The position numbers and the translations under genes are program-made. From the NCBI GenBank assembly GCA_001725945.1, contig LRMT01000125.1:164875-228874 (forward strand): a stretch of DNA of 64,000 nt, written 5' to 3'. Numbering within the stretch: the first letter of the stretch is position 1; every line of letters begins with the position of its first letter. The notes below the pieces were generated by a model. That model worked only from the letters and a program-made list of their open reading frames with translations, was not told where the DNA came from and did no database searches. Shown in pieces: positions 19,976 through 33,729 of this stretch. The DNA comes from Cupriavidus sp. UYMMa02A (GTDB lineage: Bacteria > Pseudomonadota > Gammaproteobacteria > Burkholderiales > Burkholderiaceae).

Positions 19976-20653
19976 TCAATTCACCACTTTGAGGTAACGC
20001 CCAAGGATAAATGTTTCGGAGGATTTGTCGCGTGACGCCTTGGGCTTGCGTTTGGCGACTACCTTGAACTGCCGCTTGAACTTCTCGACGATCTGGCTGT
20101 AGCCACTGCCGTGGAAACACTTTACCAGCAATGCGCCGTCCGCCTTCAGGTGGGCCTGCGCAAACTCCAGCGCCAGCTCGCACAGATATTCGATGCGCGC
20201 CGCATCGGCGAAGGCCACACCCGATAAATTGGGGGCCATATCCGACAAAACAAGGTCGATCTTTGCGCCGCCGGAAGCGGCCATGACGACTTCCTCGAGT
20301 TGGCGAAACACCGCTTCCTCGCGGAAATCGCCCTGGATAAACGTGACATCGGCGACCGGCTCCATCGGCAGGATATCGATGGCCACCACGGCGCCATCAG
20401 GCTTGCCGCCCGTCGCGCGCGGCGAGGCCGCCAGCTTGTTGCGCGCGTACTGGCTCCAGCTTCCGGGCGCTGCCCCCAGGTCGACAATGACATTACCCGG
20501 CTGGATCAGCTTGTCCTGTTCGTCGATTTCCTTGAGCTTGTAAGCCGCGCGGGCGCGATAACCCTCGCGCTGCGCCATCTTCACATACGGATCGTTGATG
20601 TGGTCGTGCAGCCACGACTGGTTGAACTTGTTCTTGGGCTTGCCTTTGGCCAT
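19976..20653 (-). CDS. rlmE: 23S rRNA 2'-O-methyltransferase RlmE (RrmJ/FtsJ)
   Basis: A 225-residue Rossmann methyltransferase that methylates the 2'-OH of U2552 in the 23S A loop. It starts MAKGKPKNKFNQSWLHDH. The SAM site is VDLGAAPGSWSQYA. The K-D-K-E catalytic set is visible in RAAYKLKEID, LSDMAPNLSG, LLVKCFHGSG and SSETFILG. The start at 20653 is chosen from the family N-terminus; the ribosome site is weak. It precedes ftsH, as in most proteobacteria, and is divergent from yhbY. Confidence 0.96.
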   Translation of the reverse strand: MAKGKPKNKFNQSWLHDHINDPYVKMAQREGYRARAAYKLKEIDEQDKLIQPGNVIVDLGAAPGSWSQYARNKLAASPRATGGKPDGAVVAIDILPMEPVADVTFIQGDFREEAVFRQLEEVVMAASGGAKIDLVLSDMAPNLSGVAFADAARIEYLCELALEFAQAHLKADGALLVKCFHGSGYSQIVEKFKRQFKVVAKRKPKASRDKSSETFILGRYLKVVN

Positions 20654-20861
20654 TCTGATTACGCCTGTTTCCTGTCTGCCGGCGCCACGAAGATGGGGCG
20701 CGCCGCAATTTCTTGCCTGTTTTGCCGTTTTTTGCCGCCAACCTGTACTGGTTTGGCGGATAATACGCGCCAATCGCATGCCAGCGGCGGCCACTCCGGC
20801 TCGCCATTTGCCCGTACGGCCGCTGGCAGCACTTTATTGCCTGCGCCGTCAGCGCCTATTT

Positions 20862-21362
20862 ATGTCCGCACTCCAACTTATTCCAGCCCAGCGCTCAGAA
20901 CTCCGCTCCCGTGCCCACGGCCTCAATCCGGTCGTGATGATTGGCGCGGAAGGCCTCACGCAAGCGGTGCTGGCCGAGATCGACCGCAGCCTGGCGGCCC
21001 ACGACCTGATCAAGATCCGCGTATTCGGTGACGACCGCGAGGCCCGCATCGGCATCTATGAAGCCATCTGCGATGAACTCGATGCCGCGCCGATCCAGCA
21101 TATCGGCAAGCTGCTCGTCATCTGGCGTCCGGGCGAAGCACGCCTGAAGGAAAACCAGCCGCAGGACCTGGGCCGCCACACGCCGGCCCGCCGTGGCGCG
21201 GCCCCCCGCACCGTGACGGTGAAAAAGCCTAGCGGCGCTCCCAACCGCCGCCCTACCCGCAAGGCAGTAACGGTGCTGGGCAATGAACGCGTCACGGCTG
21301 GCGGCAACGTCAAGCGCTCGCGCGCCCGGCCCACCAGCACGAAGAAGAAGGCCCTGGCCTGA
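20862..21362 (+). CDS. yhbY: ribosome-associated RNA-binding protein YhbY with basic tail
   Basis: A 166-residue protein. Residues 1-97 form a CRM domain (MSALQLIPAQRSELRSRAHG, LNPVVMIGAEGLTQAVL, GKLLVIWRPG), the RNA-binding fold of the 50S-assembly factor YhbY. The remaining 70 residues are a disordered Lys/Arg/Pro-rich tail ending STKKKALA, not present in the roughly 97-residue E. coli protein. It is divergent from rlmE, with 208 bases between the two starts. A role in large-subunit maturation fits its neighbour rlmE. Confidence 0.9.
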   Translation: MSALQLIPAQRSELRSRAHGLNPVVMIGAEGLTQAVLAEIDRSLAAHDLIKIRVFGDDREARIGIYEAICDELDAAPIQHIGKLLVIWRPGEARLKENQPQDLGRHTPARRGAAPRTVTVKKPSGAPNRRPTRKAVTVLGNERVTAGGNVKRSRARPTSTKKKALA

Positions 21363-21368
21363 ACGGCA

Positions 21369-21388
21369 GCGGCCCTGTACGGGCCGCT
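21369..21388. terminator. hairpin between convergent yhbY and DUF4149 gene
   Basis: A stem AGCGGCCC / GGGCCGCT around TGTAC, directly after the yhbY stop. No clear T-tract follows on either strand, so its strength is uncertain. Confidence 0.5.
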
Positions 21389-21404
21389 CTACCGTGCCGG
21401 CTGG

Positions 21405-21908
21405 CTATTCGCCGGCCGAGCGCGGCGCCGAAGCGCGCCACACCAACACCAGCGCCAGCAGGCTCTGCACCAGATAAAAGGCGCTCGAGACGCCGTGCAG
21501 CATGCCGAACTGGCCGCGGAACGGCGACTCAGACACGCCCACACCGAGCGCCGTCGCCTTCTCCTTGAGATTCCCCATGAACGGCTGGGTACCGAAATAG
21601 CCCACCAGCACGCAGCACAGCATGGCCAGCACCAGCCAGCGCAGTGCGCGATAGCGATTGGCGCCGCGCCGGATCAGCACATTGCACAGTACGAGCTGCA
21701 GCACGCCAATGGTCACGCCGAGGATGGCCTCGGTCTGAAACAGGTGGCCGGCGATCATGCCCGCCGTCTCGCGGCTGGGCAGTACCGAAAACAGCGTGGG
21801 AGCCACCATGTAGCCCACCGTCCACAGGCTGCCGGCCCACACGACCGTGAGCAGCAGGAAAATACGGTGGGGCAGCGGCGGCAGGCTGGAGTATGAGGAA
21901 GAAAACAC
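21405..21908 (-). CDS. DUF4149-type integral membrane protein
   Basis: A 167-residue protein with four predicted membrane helices (about 15-38, 50-75, 85-105, 138-160). The first helix contains VVWAGSLWTVGYMVAPTLF and the last VSSAFYLVQSLLALVLVW. Conserved features match the DUF4149 family, of unknown function, often found beside greA and carB in Burkholderiaceae. It is 26 bases downstream of greA and probably cotranscribed. Intact. Confidence 0.8.
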   Translation of the reverse strand: MFSSSYSSLPPLPHRIFLLLTVVWAGSLWTVGYMVAPTLFSVLPSRETAGMIAGHLFQTEAILGVTIGVLQLVLCNVLIRRGANRYRALRWLVLAMLCCVLVGYFGTQPFMGNLKEKATALGVGVSESPFRGQFGMLHGVSSAFYLVQSLLALVLVWRASAPRSAGE

Positions 21909-21934
21909 TGTCCGGTTCCGTTGGCCTGGCGGCC

Positions 21935-22411
21935 TCAGATGTAGCGGACGGTGATGACCTCGTACTCGCGCTCGCCGCCCGGGGCCAGGACGGTCGCGAC
22001 GTCGCCTTCGAACTTGCCGATCAGCGCGCGCGCAATGGGCGAACTGACGGAGATCTTGCCGGTGTCCAGGTCGGCTTCGTCATCGCCGACGATCTGGTAG
22101 CTCACGGGGCTGCCCGACTCCAGGTCTTCCAGGTCGACGGTGGCGCCGAACACAATGCGGCCGTCCGTGTCGAGCTGCGTCGGGTCGATAACTTGTGCAG
22201 CCGACAGCTTGGATTCGACGTCGAGGATGCGGCCTTCGATGAACGCCTGCTTCTCCTTCGCTGCATCGTATTCGGCATTTTCGGACAGGTCGCCCTGCGC
22301 GCGGGCTTCAGCGATGGCATTGATCACCGCAGGACGTTCGACGGCCTTCAGGCGGTGCAGCTCTTCCTTCAGGAGCTCGGCGCCACGCTTGGTAATCGGA
22401 ATGGTGCTCAT
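21935..22411 (-). CDS. greA: transcript cleavage factor GreA
   Basis: A 158-residue elongation factor that enters the RNA polymerase secondary channel and triggers cleavage of backtracked transcripts. The N-terminal coiled coil starts MSTIPITKRGAELLKEEL and carries the acidic tip DLSENAEYDAAKE; the C-terminal globular domain ends REYEVITVRYI. The length is exactly the family norm. The start at 22411 is preferred over an upstream Met 18 residues away because of the conserved MSTIPIT start. Confidence 0.97.
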   Translation of the reverse strand: MSTIPITKRGAELLKEELHRLKAVERPAVINAIAEARAQGDLSENAEYDAAKEKQAFIEGRILDVESKLSAAQVIDPTQLDTDGRIVFGATVDLEDLESGSPVSYQIVGDDEADLDTGKISVSSPIARALIGKFEGDVATVLAPGGEREYEVITVRYI

Positions 22412-22562
22412 GTTTTCGATCAACAAAAAAATGAGCCGCAGCGGAGCTGGAACCGTGCCTGGCACCTGGCCAGGGCACTTCCGCTCAACCGCGGCTTTCG
22501 GATGGGAAAGCGCCCGGAGTACAGGCGCCGATCAACGAATTCGGAGTAGTTTAGGCCAAGAA

Positions 22563-22588
22563 GCCCGCCGACAGCAACATCGGCGGGC
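22563..22588 (-). terminator. hairpin terminator after carB
   Basis: A perfect 8-bp stem GCCCGCCG / CGGCGGGC with a 10-base loop, about 45 bases past the carB stop on the minus strand, followed by TTCTTGG. It separates carB from greA. Confidence 0.7.
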
Positions 22589-22632
22589 CAAGGACCCTTG
22601 ACGGAGCGCAAGCGCCCCGAGCAGCCACAATG

Positions 22633-25879
<3,247 letters not shown>

Positions 25880-25955
25880 TGCACTATCTCTTTTTTGGTC
25901 CGGCGCGTCTGGACCGCGGCCGGAAAATCAGGAATCCCAGCAGGATTCGGAAAAT

Positions 25956-26639
25956 TCAACTCAGGGTGGCCGTCGCCAGCTTCGCGCCGAAGCCGATGAA
26001 CATGGCTCCCACGCCGCTCGACACGCCCGCCGACAGGCGTCGGCGGCGGCGGAACGCGGCGGCCAGCTTCACGCCGACGAAGATCAGCGTCGTGAGGTAG
26101 AGGAAGCTGAAGATCTGCACGACCACGCCCAGCGCCAGGAACGACAGCGCCGCATAACCGAAAGCCGGATCGACGAACTGGATGAAGAACGAGATGAAGA
26201 ACAGGATGGCCTTGGGGTTCATCAGGCTGATGACCAGTGCCTTGCGGAACGGATTGGACTGGTCTGCCGGCGCCGCCACGGCAGCGTCGGCTGCGGCCCG
26301 GTCCGCCTTGCCGGCGCCCGTCCAGTTACGGACCGCGCCGCGCAGCATGTTGAACCCGATCCAGCCCAGGTAGGCCGCACCGATGTACTTCACCACGTAG
26401 AACAGCGCGGGGCTCGCCTTGAGCAGCGAGGCCACGCCCGCCGCCGACAGCACCATCAGCACCGCATCGCCGAGGAACACGCCGCATGCACCCTTGTAGC
26501 CGGCGCGCACGCCTCGCTGCGCCGCCACGGACAGCACGTACATCGAGTTCGGCCCCGGCAGCAGCACGATGAAGATCGTGCCCAGCACATAGGTCCAGAA
26601 ATCGGTGATGCCGAAGGCGGTATGCATGAAGGCGTTCAT
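25956..26639 (-). CDS. leuE: leucine-efflux type LysE/RhtB transporter
   Basis: A 227-residue inner-membrane exporter with six predicted helices. It starts MNAFMHTAFGITDFWTYVLG, with the family motif LPGPNSMYVLSVAAQRG (about residues 27-43) and the conserved RKALVISLMNPKAILFF in the middle. Overall length and the FWTYVLG start point to the LeuE branch, which exports leucine and related amino acids. It sits between carA and carB on the same strand, likely in one transcript. The physiological link to carbamoyl phosphate is not obvious. Confidence 0.82.
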   Translation of the reverse strand: MNAFMHTAFGITDFWTYVLGTIFIVLLPGPNSMYVLSVAAQRGVRAGYKGACGVFLGDAVLMVLSAAGVASLLKASPALFYVVKYIGAAYLGWIGFNMLRGAVRNWTGAGKADRAAADAAVAAPADQSNPFRKALVISLMNPKAILFFISFFIQFVDPAFGYAALSFLALGVVVQIFSFLYLTTLIFVGVKLAAAFRRRRRLSAGVSSGVGAMFIGFGAKLATATLS

Positions 26640-26696
26640 GGCGTGTCCTTGTTTCCTGCTCGTCCCAGTTCGTTGCTGTGCGTGATGGCAGTGCGC

Positions 26697-27833
<1,137 letters not shown>

Positions 27834-28061
27834 GGGTAGGCTCCTGCTGGACTCACCCCGTGCCCGACCTGATCAACGCCTCGTGCCCCAGGGAGGTTCC
27901 GGTACGGCTGCATCGGCGGTTGCCGATTGCGGCGCGACTCGGTCGCAGCGCGCTCTTTGCATCACATATTTCAATGCTGGCGAAGGCTGCGCGGACGGGG
28001 GCGGCGGAAGGTGGAAAGCGGTAGGCGCTAGGGTGAAGGGTTCTGAAAGCGAAACTTTCGG

Positions 28062-28090
28062 ATTATATCCCGCACAAGCCAATTTCTCAA
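28062..28090 (-). promoter_or_regulatory. sigma-70 promoter of carA-leuE-carB
   Basis: On the minus strand TTGAGA (28090-28085) and a perfect TATAAT (28067-28062) are separated by 17 bases. The start would be near 28055, giving a leader of about 220 bases before carA. Confidence 0.85.
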
Positions 28091-28110
28091 GTTTTCAAGG
28101 ACTTGCGTGA

Positions 28111-28138
28111 GGCTGGGCGGTGCCTGCATCGCCCAGCC
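28111..28138 (-). terminator. hairpin after the aromatic-degradation operon
   Basis: A perfect 9-bp stem GGCTGGGCG / CGCCCAGCC with a 10-base loop, 28 bases past the ridA stop and just upstream of the carA promoter. No T-tract follows, so it may be Rho-assisted or only a weak stop. Confidence 0.5.
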
Positions 28139-28166
28139 CGGCCTGCTCCACCCCGGATGCCTGTTC

Positions 28167-28577
28167 CTATGCAGCCGGCGGTACCACGGCCGTCACCTCG
28201 ATCTCCACCTTCGCGCGCGGCTCCACGAGGTCGGCGACTTCCACGGCCGTCATCGCCGGGAAATGCCGGCCGATGGTGTCCCGGTAGTGCTGGCCGATGA
28301 CCGGATAGGCCGCCACGTATTCCGCCTTGTCCTTCACATACCACGTCATGCGCGTAATGTGCTCGGGCTTCGCGCCGCCAGCCGCCAGTACGGCGACGAT
28401 ATTGCGCAGCGTCTGGGCCACCTGCAGGCCGAAGTCGTCGGTCTCGAACTCGCACTGGTCATTCCAGCCGATCTGGCCTCCGACAAAGATCAGCCGGCTG
28501 CCGGCGTGCATCTCCGTCATGATGCCGTTGGAATAGCCGCGCGGTGCGGCCCAGTCTGGCGGCTGCAGAATTTTCAT
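28167..28577 (-). CDS. RidA-family enamine/imine deaminase
   Basis: A 136-residue RidA/YjgF/UK114 protein starting MKILQPPDWAAPRGYSNG. Family features are GRLIFVGGQIGW-like SRLIFVGGQIGWND, the middle LAAGGAKPEHITRMTWYVKD, and the Arg-containing end EPRAKVEIEVTAVVPPA. RidA proteins hydrolyse reactive enamines and imines. It is the last gene of the CoA-linked aromatic operon. The product of 2-aminobenzoyl-CoA monooxygenase/reductase is an enamine (2-amino-5-oxocyclohexenecarboxyl-CoA), so a RidA here could speed its deamination. That role is inference from context. Confidence 0.85.
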   Translation of the reverse strand: MKILQPPDWAAPRGYSNGIMTEMHAGSRLIFVGGQIGWNDQCEFETDDFGLQVAQTLRNIVAVLAAGGAKPEHITRMTWYVKDKAEYVAAYPVIGQHYRDTIGRHFPAMTAVEVADLVEPRAKVEIEVTAVVPPAA

Positions 28578-28620
28578 GATTGTTCCCTGATCTCTTGGTT
28601 ACTCGAATTGCCTTGAATCG

Positions 28621-29069
28621 TCAGATGCCGGGGCCGCCGGGTGCGGCAAGCGTGGCATCCAGGTACTGCGTCATTGCCTGCCGCACAGGTTCGGGTAGCG
28701 GCCGTGGCGCGATCTTGCCGGTATCGACGCAGACCAGCCGCTGCGTCAGTTCGAGCCGCACGCCTGCGTCCGGGCCCATGAACCGGACCTGGACCGTGAA
28801 GCTCGACTGCCCCAGCTTCACCACGCGCAGCTCGCGCGTCAGGATTTCCCCAAGGCGGCTGGCGCGACGAAACGGCAGTGCAGATCGGCCGTGGGCACGC
28901 CGGCATGCCCGGCGCCGTGCATCGCGTCGAAGGGCCAGTCCAGCGCCTGTGCGAACCAGTCTTCGATGAAGTCGTTGAGCATCTCGAAGTAGCGCGGATA
29001 GAACACGATGCCGGCCGCATCGCAATGCCCGAAGCGCACCAGCACGGAATTCCTGAATACGGCGCTCAT
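28621..29069 (-). CDS. hotdog-fold acyl-CoA thioesterase, 4-HBT type (one frame break)
   Basis: Starts MSAVFRNSVLVRFGHCDAAG at 29069. The motif HCDAAGIVFYPRYFEMLNDF is that of 4-hydroxybenzoyl-CoA thioesterases, with the catalytic Asp in the D-AAG stretch. The frame breaks near 28857 (GCCCGCC read as GCCGCC), after which GEILTRELRVVKLGQSSF continues the fold. One base restores 450 bases, 149 residues, normal length. Its ATG overlaps the stop of the upstream ligase as ATGA. It probably releases CoA from dead-end aromatic or alicyclic CoA esters in this pathway. Confidence 0.83.
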
Positions 29070-30710
29070 GACTGCTCCGCCATCTGGCGCAACCGGAAGC
29101 GCTGCAGCTTGCCGGTTTCCGTGCGCGGCAGCGCCGGCACGAAGACAATGCGACGCGGGTATTTGTAAGGCGCGATCTGGCGCTTCACATAGTCCTGCAA
29201 CGCGGCGCGCGTGGCATCGCTGGCCTCCACGCCTTCACGCAGCACGACATAGGCCGTCACCACCTGGCCGCGCTCCGCGTCCGGCGCGCGACCACACCGC
29301 ATTCGGCCACGTCCTTGTGCTGCATCAGCGTGCCCTCGACCTCGGGGCCGGCGATGTTGTAGCCGGCGGAGATGATCATGTCGTCGGAGCGGGCCTGGTA
29401 GAAGTAGTAGCCGTCCTCGTCCATGACGAACGTGTCGCCCGGCAGGTTCCATCCGGCCTTCACATAGTTGGCCTGGCGCGGATCGTCCAGGTAGCGGCAG
29501 CCCGTCGGTCCGCGCACGGCGAGCTTGCCGACCGTTCCCGGCGGCACCGGTTGCATGTTCTCGTCGACGATCTGCGCAACGTAGCCCGGCACGACCTTGC
29601 CGATGGCCCCGGGCTTCACGTCCGCGCCCGCGCTGGAGATGAAGATATGCATCATCTCCGTGCCGCCGATGCCATCGGTCATCTCGATGCCCGTCGCCGC
29701 CTTCCATGCCTGGCGCGTGGCGTCAGGCAGCGCCTCGCCAGCCGAGACGCTCTTCTTCAGGCTGCGCAGGTCGTAGCGCGAAGCCAGCGCCGCCATCTGC
29801 CGATAGAAGGTCGGCGCCGTGCAGACGATGGTGGCGCGGAAGTCCGCGATCAGCTGCAGCAGCCCGTCCGGCGTGAGCTTCTCCGCCAGTACGGTGCTGG
29901 CGCCGACGCGCCACGGAAAGCACAGGATGCCGCCGAGCCCGAACGTAAAGGCAATCGGCGGCGTGCCGCAAAAATGTCGTCCGGCCCCGGGCGCAGCACA
30001 TGGCGCGGAAACAGGTCGCACATCGCGAGCACGTCACGGTGGAAGTGCATGGTGCCCTTGGGCTGGCCGGTGGTGCCGCTCGTGAACGCAATCAGGCACA
30101 CGTCGTCGGTCGCCGTATCGCAGGCATTGAAGGTGTCCGGCTTTCCTGCCATGGCGGCTTCCAGCGAGCCCTCGCCCTCGCCGTTGAAGTACAGCGCCTT
30201 GGCAAGGCTCGGGCAGTGGAACTCGCCGCCCTGCTGCCGGGTGGCCTCGAGGTCGTCGCGCAGCCGCACATCGCACAGCGCCGCGCTGACCTGCGCCTTG
30301 TCGATGATCTGCTTGAGTTCCTTCGCGCGCAGCAGCGGCATGGTCGGTACGGCGATCAGGCCGGCCTTGATCGTGCCGAGCCAGCTCGCGGCCATCATCA
30401 GGTTATTGGGGCCGCGCAGCAGCACGCGGTTGCCCGGCACCAGGCCCATGTCCTCGGTCAGCACATGGGCAATGCGGTTGCTCAGCGCCGCCAGCTGACT
30501 GAAGGCGATGGTCTCGATGCCGCCATCGCGCCGCTGGCGGATCGCCACACGCTCGCCGCGGCCTTCGCGCACGTGCCGGTCAACCAGTTCCACGGCGCAG
30601 TTCAGGCGCTCCGGGTAGTCGGTATCCGCATTGAAGCAGAACTCTGGCCACGCCTGCGGCGGCGGCAGCCGGTCGCGGGCGAAGGTATCGAGGTGGGCGG
30701 TGGTCGCCAT
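29066..30710 (-). CDS. benzoate-CoA ligase family enzyme, probable 2-aminobenzoate-CoA ligase (two frame breaks)
   Basis: An ANL-superfamily ligase starting MATTAHLDTFARDRLPPP. The AMP-binding P-loop is FTSGTTGQPKGTMHFHRD. Other motifs are DGIGGTEMMHIFISS and the hinge region ARSDDMIISAGYNIAGPEVE, and the catalytic Lys lies in PRTETGKLQRFRLRQ at the C-terminus. It activates an aromatic acid with ATP and CoA. Frames break near 29971 (a T missing from a run of six, D-D-I-F-C-G-T) and near 29289 (a G missing, V-V-G-A-P-D-A-E). Repaired length is 548 residues. The GGTEMMHIF pattern is that of the benzoate/2-aminobenzoate CoA ligases. Exact substrate rests on the monooxygenase/reductase in the same operon. 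Confidence 0.85.
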
Positions 30711-30779
30711 GACTTGTCTCCTGTCTGCTGTGTCGCTGACTTGATGATGGGCGATAGTTCAACGGGTTGGCGTGCCGGC

Positions 30780-31949
30780 TCAGCCGGCACGCGCCGCGAG
30801 CGTTTCGCGCGCGATGATGAGCTTCTGCACCTCCGTCGCGCCTTCGTAGATACGCAGCGAGCGGATCTCTCGATAGAGGCTTCGACACGCGTGCCAACCT
30901 TGACGCCGAGGCCGCCGAACATCTGCACCGCGCGGTCGATCACCTGCTGCGCGTCTCGGTGGCCACCATCTTGGCCATGGCCGCCTCGCGCGTGGTGCGC
31001 ACGCCCTTCACGTCGCGCAGCCATGCCGCGCGGTAGGTCAGCAGCGCCGCCGCATCGATGGCAGTCGCCATGTCGCCGATGGCCGCCTGCGTGAGCTGAA
31101 GGTCGGCCAGCACGCCGCCGAACATCGGCCGTGCGCGGCCACGGGCGCCAGCGCCTCGTCGAGCGCGCGCGCGGCCGAAGCCGAGCGCAGCCGCCGCCAC
31201 TGAAGCGCGGAAGATGTCGAGCGTCATCATCGCCACCTTGAAGCCCTGTCCGGGCTCGCCCAGCCGGTTGACCACCGGCACGCGGCAGTTGTCGAAGCGA
31301 AGCGTGGCCAGCGGATGCGGGGCCATCACGTCGATCCGCTCGGCAATGCTGAGCCCCGGGGTATCGGCATCGACCACAAAGGCAGAGATGCCGCGCGCGC
31401 CGGGCGCCTCGCCGGTTCGCACGAATACGCAGTAGAAGTCGCAATGCCGCCGTTGGAGATCCAGGTCTTGGCGCCGTCGATCACATAGTGCGTACCATTG
31501 GCGTCGAGCCGCGCGCTGCATTGCATGGCCGCCACGTCGGAACCGGCGTCCGGCTCGGACAGGGCAAACGCGGCGATAGCCTCGCCACGCGCCACGCGCG
31601 GCAGATAGCGGTCGCGCACGGCGTCGCTTCCGGCGAGCGAGATGGCGCCAGAGCCAAGGCCCTGCATGGCAAACGCGAAGTCGGCCAGGCCATCGTGGCG
31701 GGCCAGCGTCTCGCGCAGCAGGCACAGAGAGCGCGAATCGAGCGCCGCCAGGGCGCCGCCATGCGCGGCCGGCACGCAGTAGCGCAGCCAGCCGGCAGCG
31801 CCAAGCTGGCGCACCAGCGCGCGGCACGCGGCATCGGTATCGCTGTGGTCAACCTTCAGGTTCGCCGCGCACCACGCGTCCAGGTCGCGCTCCAGCGCAC
31901 GGTGGGAATCGTCGAGCAGGGGCAGGTCGAGATAGGTCTTGTCGGACAT
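30780..31949 (-). CDS. acyl-CoA dehydrogenase of the aromatic-CoA pathway (several frame breaks)
   Basis: A FAD enzyme of about 390 residues starting MSDKTYLDLPLLDDSHRAL. Seen in order: FAFAMQGLGSGAISLAGSD, AFALSEPDAGSDVAAMQ, KTWISNGG, APHPLATLRFDNCRVP, MFGGLGVKVGTRVE, and the family end RSLRIYEGATEVQ. It would oxidise an alicyclic acyl-CoA in the beta-oxidation-like steps. Frames change near 31442, in the GC run around 31150-31180, near 31120, near 30952 and near 30883. It is the most damaged gene of the window, but every segment aligns in order and the restored length is normal. The start at 31949 has only a weak ribosome site. Confidence 0.78.
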
Positions 31950-31995
31950 CGGGGATCTCTTTGGTTCGAGCTTCGGTTCGCGGCTTCGGCTACGG

Positions 31996-32847
31996 TCAGT
32001 CGCCTTCGAACACGGGCTTGCCCTTGGCAACGAACGCCTCGTAAGCACGCCGGAAGTCGCGCGTCTGCATGCAGATGGCCTGCGCCTCGGCTTCGGCCTC
32101 GATCGCTTCGTCAAGGCCCATGTTCCATTCCTGGTGCAGCAGCTTCTTGGTCACGCCGTGGGCAAACGTCGGGCCGGCGGCAAGCTGCGCCGCCAGCGCC
32201 TGCGCTTCGGCCAGGACCTTGTCGGACGCATGCAGCGTGTTGAAGAAGCCCCACTGCAGCCCCTCTTCCGCGGTCATCACACGGCCGGTGTAAAGCAGTT
32301 CACTGGCCCTCCCCTGCCCGATCACGCGCGGCAACAACGAGCAGGCGCCCATGTCGGCGCCGGCCAGGCCCACCCGCACGAACAGGAACGCAGTCTTGGC
32401 TTGCGCCGTGCCCACGCGCATGTCGGAGGCCAGCGCCATCATCGCGCCCGCGCCGGCGCAGATGCCGTCCACGGCGCTGATGACCGGTTGCGGACACGCG
32501 CGCATGGCCTTGACGAGGTCACCGGTCATGCGCGTGAAATCGAGTAGCTCCGGCATGGTCATCTTCGTCAGCGGTCCGATGATCTCGTGCACGTCGCCGC
32601 CCGAGCAGAAGTTGCCGCCGGCGCCCGTGACCACCACGGTCTTGATGTCGCTGGCATAACACAGCGCGCGGAACAGGTCGCGCAGCTCGGCATACGAGTC
32701 GAACGTCAGCGGATTCTTGCGTTCCGGGCGGTTCAGCGTGATGGTGGCCACCTTGCCGTCGTCCGATACGGACCACAGGAAGTGCTTCGGCGAGTAGTCC
32801 GCGAAGCTGCGCTTGTGATGGCGCATGTCGAGTGCGATATCGGTCAT
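31996..32847 (-). CDS. enoyl-CoA hydratase/isomerase family protein
   Basis: An intact 283-residue crotonase-fold protein. The oxyanion-hole motifs are GAGGNFCSGGDVHEI and ICAGAGAMMALASDMRVG. The region LAGADMGACSLLPRVIGQGR, with the acidic residue in the catalytic position, is typical of hydratases in benzoate-type CoA pathways. It hydrates the double bond of an alicyclic enoyl-CoA. The start at 32847 has GAGAG 6-10 bases upstream; an upstream 25-residue extension lacks family similarity. Lies between the SDR and the acyl-CoA dehydrogenase. Confidence 0.88.
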   Translation of the reverse strand: MTDIALDMRHHKRSFADYSPKHFLWSVSDDGKVATITLNRPERKNPLTFDSYAELRDLFRALCYASDIKTVVVTGAGGNFCSGGDVHEIIGPLTKMTMPELLDFTRMTGDLVKAMRACPQPVISAVDGICAGAGAMMALASDMRVGTAQAKTAFLFVRVGLAGADMGACSLLPRVIGQGRASELLYTGRVMTAEEGLQWGFFNTLHASDKVLAEAQALAAQLAAGPTFAHGVTKKLLHQEWNMGLDEAIEAEAEAQAICMQTRDFRRAYEAFVAKGKPVFEGD

Positions 32848-32926
32848 GTTCTCTCTCTGTCTGATTCGGTCTGCAGCGTGATTCGCTGCTGATTCGCTGG
32901 TGCTGCCACTTGCTCGCGGCACGCCC

Positions 32927-33727
32927 TTATCCTGTCATCACTTCGCCGCCCGCCACCGCGATCGCCTGCCCCGTCACCGCGCTGGCAGACGGCCGGCACA
33001 GCCATGCAACAGCATCTGCCACTTCATTGGGCTGCACCAGTCGACGCTGCGGATTGCGCGCGGCCAGTTCGGCACGCGCTTCAGCCTCGCTTCGGCCGGT
33101 CTTGTCAACGATATTGGCGACGGCGTCGCGCACGATGTCGGTCTCGGTGTAGCCCGGGCAAACCGCATTGACGGTCACGCCGCTACGCGCGGTTTCCAGC
33201 GCCAGCGCACGCGTAAGCCCGATCACGCCATGCTTGGCCGCGCAGTAGGCGCTGACGTAGCCGTAGCCGACGAGGCCTGCGGTACTGGCCACGTTGACGA
33301 TGCGCCCCCAGCCCGCCGCCGTCATGGCGGGCAGCGCGGCCTGCGTGCACAGGAAGGTGCCGGTCAGGTTGACGTCGAGCATGCGCTGCCACTGCGCCAG
33401 GCTGGTCTTGCCGAACGGCGCGCTGTGCGCCTGGCCGGCGTTGTTCACGAGTATGCCGACCGGCCCGGCCTGGGCCTGCGCCGCCGCAAAAGCAGCGGCG
33501 ACACTGTCGGCATCACTGATGTCGGCGGGCACGGTAACCAGCACGGCATCGCCGACCACCAGCGGACGCAGTTCGTCTGCGGCGCGTTCCAGCACCTGCA
33601 CGTCGCGTCCGACCAGCGTGACGCTGGCTCCTTCGGCCAGCAGCCGTCGCGCAATTGCCGCGCCGATGCCGCGTCCGCCGCCGGTGACCAGCGCGTGCCG
33701 GCCTTGCAGGGGAAGCTCTGCTGCCAT
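32927..33727 (-). CDS. short-chain dehydrogenase/reductase
   Basis: An intact 266-residue SDR. The NAD(P) motif is TGGGRGIGAAIA, followed by NNAG, and the catalytic Ser-Tyr-Lys appear in IVNVASTAGLVGYGYVSAYC and YCAAK. NAVCPGYTETDIV is typical of 3-hydroxyacyl-CoA dehydrogenase-like members. It most likely oxidises the 3-hydroxyacyl-CoA from the neighbouring hydratase. The start at 33727 has GGAG 8 bases upstream; a TTG two codons earlier is too close to that site. Starts 2 bases after the monooxygenase stop. Confidence 0.88.
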   Translation of the reverse strand: MAAELPLQGRHALVTGGGRGIGAAIARRLLAEGASVTLVGRDVQVLERAADELRPLVVGDAVLVTVPADISDADSVAAAFAAAQAQAGPVGILVNNAGQAHSAPFGKTSLAQWQRMLDVNLTGTFLCTQAALPAMTAAGWGRIVNVASTAGLVGYGYVSAYCAAKHGVIGLTRALALETARSGVTVNAVCPGYTETDIVRDAVANIVDKTGRSEAEARAELAARNPQRRLVQPNEVADAVAWLCRPSASAVTGQAIAVAGGEVMTG

Positions 33728-33729
33728 CG